From: an uncultured Bacteroidales bacterium
GTDB taxonomy: Bacteria > Bacteroidota > Bacteroidia > Bacteroidales > UBA932
Direction: 5' to 3'
Length of the DNA stretch: 64,000 bases
Assembly (NCBI GenBank): GCA_900317845.1
Contig: ONII01000011.1
Coordinates: 171,933 to 235,932 of the forward strand
In this document: positions 60,834 to 64,000 of the stretch, one piece after another
Numbering within the stretch: the stretch's first letter is position 1
Layout: the number at the start of each line of letters is the position of its first letter
Notes under the pieces: generated by a model
Seen by the model: the letters and a program-made list of their open reading frames with translations, nothing else
Databases searched by the model: none
What the model was told of the DNA's origin: nothing
Made by a program: the position numbers and the translations under genes

Positions 60834-62615
60834 TTACCGAATCTCAAGCAAGTAAGGCAGCCGGGCGTAAACAGCGCTCGGCTGCTCTTTTGTCAGGGCT
60901 TTGGCAGCCTTGGCTATGCCGGCGAAAGGCGTGTCCGCAAGGATGGAAGGTTCCTCCGGGGTCTGGCCAAAGCTCATCAGGAGTTCCTCTATCATGGTGA
61001 GCGGCTGCGGGTAACCCACTACCGCATATTCGTCGGAAGAATGGAAATCGGCCAGGGAGGCAGCATAGGCAATGGCATCTTCCAGCGTGCCAATCTCGTC
61101 TACCAGACCTATCTGAAGGGCATCGGCCCCGGTCCAGACACGGCCCTGGGCAATCTGGTCCACCTGTGCGGGCTCCATGCCCCGGCTGGAAGCCACCAGA
61201 TTCACAAAGGACTCATAGATATCCTCTACGGAAGCCTGCATGTAGGCCAGTTCCTCTTTGTCGAAGGGACGCATGAGCGAGAACATGTCGCTGTGCTTGT
61301 TGGAGCCCACAGACTCCATGCCCACACCCACCTTTTTGGTGACGCCGGAGAATTCCGGAATCATGGAGAATACGCCAATAGAGCCGGTAAGGGTGGTGGC
61401 GTCCGTATAAATTTTCTGGCAGCCGTTGGAAATCCAGTAACCGCCGGATGCGGCATAATCGCCGTAGGAAGCCACCAAGGGCTTTTCTTTTTGGAGAAGG
61501 TCCAGCGCGGTGCGGATTTTCACCGAAGCGGAAACGCTGCCGCCGGGAGAGTTCACGCGAAGCACCACGGCCTTCACACTCTTGTCTTTCCGGACCTCGT
61601 CAATGACCTTGACAAAGCGGTCGCCGGCTACCTGGCCGTATTCCTTGCCCTCTACAATTTCACCGTCCGCATAGATCACAGCCACATTGTTGCGACCGGG
61701 CATCTGAGTGACTTTGGCCGCCACATAGTCGGCGAAGGGCATCAAACCCAGTTTTTCCACCTTCTCCACCTGTGCAAGGGTGCAAAGCTTGCTCACCAGC
61801 GCCTCATGGTCCACCAGTTCATCTACCAGACCGCAATGCAGGAAGTCTTCCGGCTGAATGAGGGCCAGTTCGTCTACCAGCTGGTTAAAGGTTTCCTCGG
61901 AAAGGCCGCGGGCCTCGCAGATGGCGCTAGAAAAGACCTTCCAGCAGGAGGAAATCATCACCTGGTTCTGCTCCCGGTTTTCTGGCGAGGCGGTAGAGCG
62001 GATGAACATTTCACCGGCGCTCTTGTATTTTCCGTGGCGGATGAGCTGCACATGCACCCCCACCTTGTCCAGCAGATCCTTCAGGAAGGTGAGCTGGCCG
62101 GACAGGCCGATGAGCGTGGCATTGCCGCCATGCTGGGAGCCCATATAGATTTTATCGGCAACCGAAGCCAGATAATAGGAACCGTTGCCCGGATTCTCCG
62201 TGTAGGCGATAACGGGCTTTCCGCTCCTGCGGAATTCGGCCAGCGCAATACGCAGCTCCTCCACGTGGGACATGCCTACAGCCATGCCATCGGCACGGAG
62301 CAGCACGTATTTTACGCCCGGGTCCGAAGCGGCGGTGCGCAGGGCAGCCACGGCGTCATGCATTCCCACGATGGGGTTCATCTCGAAGGAGCCCATGGAC
62401 ATGAGTCCGGCGCCTTGCGGCAGCTGGGCTTCCTGGGTTTGTTCTGCCAGGGAGAAGGTGCTCATATCCAGGTCCAGCACACCCTGACGAGGCAGCGACG
62501 GCGTTCCGGCGGCCAGGGCCGAGCCCAGGAAAATGAGCAACAACAGCACGCGAAGGATACGGAGGACAATGAAGCCGCAGATAACGGCCAGCATGGTCTT
62601 GACAAAATCTTTCAT
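60834..62615 (-). CDS. sppA: Signal peptide peptidase SppA, 67K type
   Basis: SppA degrades cleaved signal peptides in the membrane, using a Ser-Lys dyad. The 593-residue protein has an N-terminal membrane segment (about 7-32) and the two tandem S49 domains of the long form. The lysine is K198 in HGKYKSAGEMF and the serine is S390 in YAASGGYWI, which matches the dyad of E. coli SppA. It lies 2 nt downstream of the C11 protease gene, so the two are co-transcribed. Confidence 0.95.
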   Translation of the reverse strand: MKDFVKTMLAVICGFIVLRILRVLLLLIFLGSALAAGTPSLPRQGVLDLDMSTFSLAEQTQEAQLPQGAGLMSMGSFEMNPIVGMHDAVAALRTAASDPGVKYVLLRADGMAVGMSHVEELRIALAEFRRSGKPVIAYTENPGNGSYYLASVADKIYMGSQHGGNATLIGLSGQLTFLKDLLDKVGVHVQLIRHGKYKSAGEMFIRSTASPENREQNQVMISSCWKVFSSAICEARGLSEETFNQLVDELALIQPEDFLHCGLVDELVDHEALVSKLCTLAQVEKVEKLGLMPFADYVAAKVTQMPGRNNVAVIYADGEIVEGKEYGQVAGDRFVKVIDEVRKDKSVKAVVLRVNSPGGSVSASVKIRTALDLLQKEKPLVASYGDYAASGGYWISNGCQKIYTDATTLTGSIGVFSMIPEFSGVTKKVGVGMESVGSNKHSDMFSLMRPFDKEELAYMQASVEDIYESFVNLVASSRGMEPAQVDQIAQGRVWTGADALQIGLVDEIGTLEDAIAYAASLADFHSSDEYAVVGYPQPLTMIEELLMSFGQTPEEPSILADTPFAGIAKAAKALTKEQPSAVYARLPYLLEIR

Positions 62616-62617
62616 AA

Positions 62618-63874
62618 TTATAATACTAATTCGGTTGCTTGGTTCCAGGAGACATGCTCCTTATAATAATTGTTCAGATAGGTGGAGCCCATGGACGGGA
62701 GGTACATGGACAAGCCGCATACCCGCGTGAGGGGAATGCTCAGGAAATAATCCGTGGCGGCCTGATACACAATAAACTGGCTTAATGCGGCATCCAGACG
62801 CGTTTTTTCCTGCTCCGAAATACCGGCCTGCACCAGAATGTCCCGCAGGTCGTAGAAATAGTGACGGTCGTAGCGGAAATAGCCTTGGACATTGCCTCCG
62901 CTCATGGTTTTCAGGATGGGCCGATAGGCCTCGAACAGTTCCTTGCACACCGCCTCCAGGGCGTCCATCTTTCGGGTATCCACAGCAGTAATGGTGGCGC
63001 TGCGGTTGCTACCGGACTGCGCATTGTAATACGCAAAATACTCGCGGCACACCTCCACCGGGTCCAGCGGCTTGGCAAACAGATGTGTGGTAATGTTTTT
63101 ATAATCAAAGCCGTCGGCCAACACCTCCGTAGGTGAAAAGCCCACGATGTCCGCCTTGCCCTTAAGGGCGTGCGCCACCTCCACGCAACCCGACAGGCAG
63201 GCATCGATCAGGCAATAATCCAGGTGCATGGGAATGGCATCGGCAAAGTCGTTCAGGTCCATTTCCGTGCCACCCGAGGGCGTTTTATCCTGGCCGATGG
63301 AACGCAGGCTCCACAGCGAGCCGGAAGAGGGTTCAAACTTGGACGGGTCCGTATAGTACCCGGGCGGCAGCCAACCTGAACCGTGCGAGGAGAAGACCAC
63401 GCCGTAACTTTGGGCCGGATATTTCTTTTGCGTTGTCGAAAGGGCCTCGTGAATGGTCTCCCTGGTGCAAAGCTGCGTATCACCGCCCCATACCTGGATG
63501 GTGTCCCGCTGCACTTCCCCACTGCGGTTGGCCCAGAGACGATAAAGGACAGGGGCGCTGGGGGAAGCATAATCTCCCGCGCTTTTGGGAAGACGGGCCA
63601 GCACCAGAAGGACATCGGCATTGAAATACGTTCCTTCCGGGATGTAACCGCTTTCCAGGTCCTTCAGATCCTCCGAAAGATAGCCCGAAAGGGAGTTATA
63701 ACCGGCCGATATCATGACCATTACCCGGCGCGAGGGCATGGAATAACCGCGCTCCGAGCTGGAACGGGAAGCACTGTCCGCGCCGCTGATGCCCATCTCG
63801 AAGCCGGCATCCTTGCTACAGGCTGTTGCCACAAGCAGCACAGCCAGAAGGGTCCATATGAGCCTTTTTACCAT
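62618..63874 (-). CDS. Clostripain-related (C11) cysteine protease lipoprotein
   Basis: The 418-residue protein has a lipoprotein signal (LLAVLLVATAC, Cys19) and a caspase-fold C11 domain, with the catalytic His164 in VFSSHGSGW and Cys226 in CLIDACLSGC. VMVMISAGYNSLSGYLSEDLKDL is the typical first strand. The mature enzyme would be anchored in the envelope and cleave after basic residues if like clostripain. The ATG at 63874 was chosen over an in-frame TTG because it lies 7 nt after a -7 box. Confidence 0.9.
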   Translation of the reverse strand: MVKRLIWTLLAVLLVATACSKDAGFEMGISGADSASRSSSERGYSMPSRRVMVMISAGYNSLSGYLSEDLKDLESGYIPEGTYFNADVLLVLARLPKSAGDYASPSAPVLYRLWANRSGEVQRDTIQVWGGDTQLCTRETIHEALSTTQKKYPAQSYGVVFSSHGSGWLPPGYYTDPSKFEPSSGSLWSLRSIGQDKTPSGGTEMDLNDFADAIPMHLDYCLIDACLSGCVEVAHALKGKADIVGFSPTEVLADGFDYKNITTHLFAKPLDPVEVCREYFAYYNAQSGSNRSATITAVDTRKMDALEAVCKELFEAYRPILKTMSGGNVQGYFRYDRHYFYDLRDILVQAGISEQEKTRLDAALSQFIVYQAATDYFLSIPLTRVCGLSMYLPSMGSTYLNNYYKEHVSWNQATELVL

Positions 63875-63880
63875 AATTGA

Positions 63881-63909
63881 CAAAGTTAATGATTATTTTT
63901 GTATATTTG
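63881..63909. promoter_or_regulatory. Back-to-back divergent promoters, C11 protease / lipoprotein
   Basis: Minus -7 TAACTTTG (63888 to 63881) faces plus -7 TATATTTG (63902-63909), 13 bp apart. A second plus box, TATTTTTG (63894-63901), overlaps the gap. Confidence 0.68.
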
Positions 63910-63915
63910 CATGTT

Positions 63916-64000
63916 ATGAAGAATTTAACTAAAATGATTTTATGCGGAAGTGCCGCCCTCATGATGGCCGGCTGTGATGCGCCCAACACGGAGAGTACAA
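63916..64000 (+). CDS. Partial lipoprotein gene, truncated by the window edge
   Basis: Only 28 codons are present. They encode a lipoprotein signal peptide (MKNLTKMILCGSAALMMAGC, lipobox MAGC, Cys20) and the first residues of the mature protein, DAPNTEST. The function cannot be told. The ATG lies 7 nt after a -7 box. Confidence 0.75.
   Translation, partial: MKNLTKMILCGSAALMMAGCDAPNTEST

Noticed and set aside
63875..63883. Upstream TTG start for the C11 protease
   Set aside because: It overlaps the minus-strand -7 box; the ATG at 63874 gives a standard lipoprotein signal.

Overview
The window is a chromosomal segment from a GC-rich member of the Bacteroidales (Bacteroidota), probably an uncultured gut-type lineage. 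The evidence is Bacteroidetes-type promoters (-7 element TAnnTTTG), families largely confined to the phylum (DUF3276, DUF5606, DUF4493/DUF6359, DUF6340, PCMD domain), a long NusB next to YajC-YbbR-CoaE, and ATP-type PEP carboxykinase with GAPDH, GdhA and LPS genes. I cannot place it to genus. There is no rRNA, CRISPR array, recognisable transposase or prophage.

Layout. 1-5.7 kb: partial methyltransferase-like gene, phosphohexomutase, tRNA-Ala(CGC), lpxB, gapA, gmhA, rnhA. 5.7-13.3 kb: pdxA, a lactonase-like lipoprotein, recG, a candidate small RNA, an S9 peptidase lipoprotein and its WYL regulator. 13.3-20.3 kb: gdhA with a receiver/PEP-pyruvate-binding protein, a COG2509-type FAD protein and tsaD. 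20.3-30.6 kb: a tightly packed plus-strand run of tamB, an RsmI-like methyltransferase, mtaB, an MBL-fold hydrolase, a PCMD protein, a BASS transporter and a PlsC-like acyltransferase. 30.6-37.9 kb: a minus-strand block with pckA, a DUF6340 lipoprotein, rimO, DUF5606, coaE, ybbR, yajC and nusB. 37.9-41.2 kb: DUF3276 and a purine-salvage operon (amidohydrolase plus two tandem purine nucleoside phosphorylases). 41.2-43.6 kb: a repeat-rich accessory island with one secreted TPR gene between perfect long inverted repeats. 43.6-50 kb: a ZapB-like gene, zapA, a probable 6S RNA, rny, a cation/proton antiporter and a 5'-nucleotidase. 50-64 kb: ffh, a DUF4493 lipoprotein, cardiolipin synthase, an acyl-CoA ligase, a phosphatase, a cytidylate-kinase-like protein, an AddB-like nuclease, a reverse rubrerythrin, sppA, a C11 protease and a partial lipoprotein.

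Most of this is core metabolism, envelope biogenesis and RNA modification. The unusual content is in DNA architecture. (1) Seven of eleven divergent gene junctions have two -7 elements back to back, 11-13 bp apart. Many genes so driven start 5-8 nt past their -7 box, which predicts leaderless mRNAs. (2) The TPR gene at 41989-43188 is flanked by inverted arms sharing 165 perfectly matched bp. (3) A 124-bp palindromic element sits in frame inside mtaB, and another dispersed repeat forms the C-terminus of the gene before it. (4) The tandem PNP copies differ at the Asn/Asp residue that sets purine specificity in this family. (5) Two unannotated RNAs are proposed: 6S RNA after zapA and a ~75-nt RNA opposite the end of recG. 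All coordinates and motifs were read by eye; no search was run.
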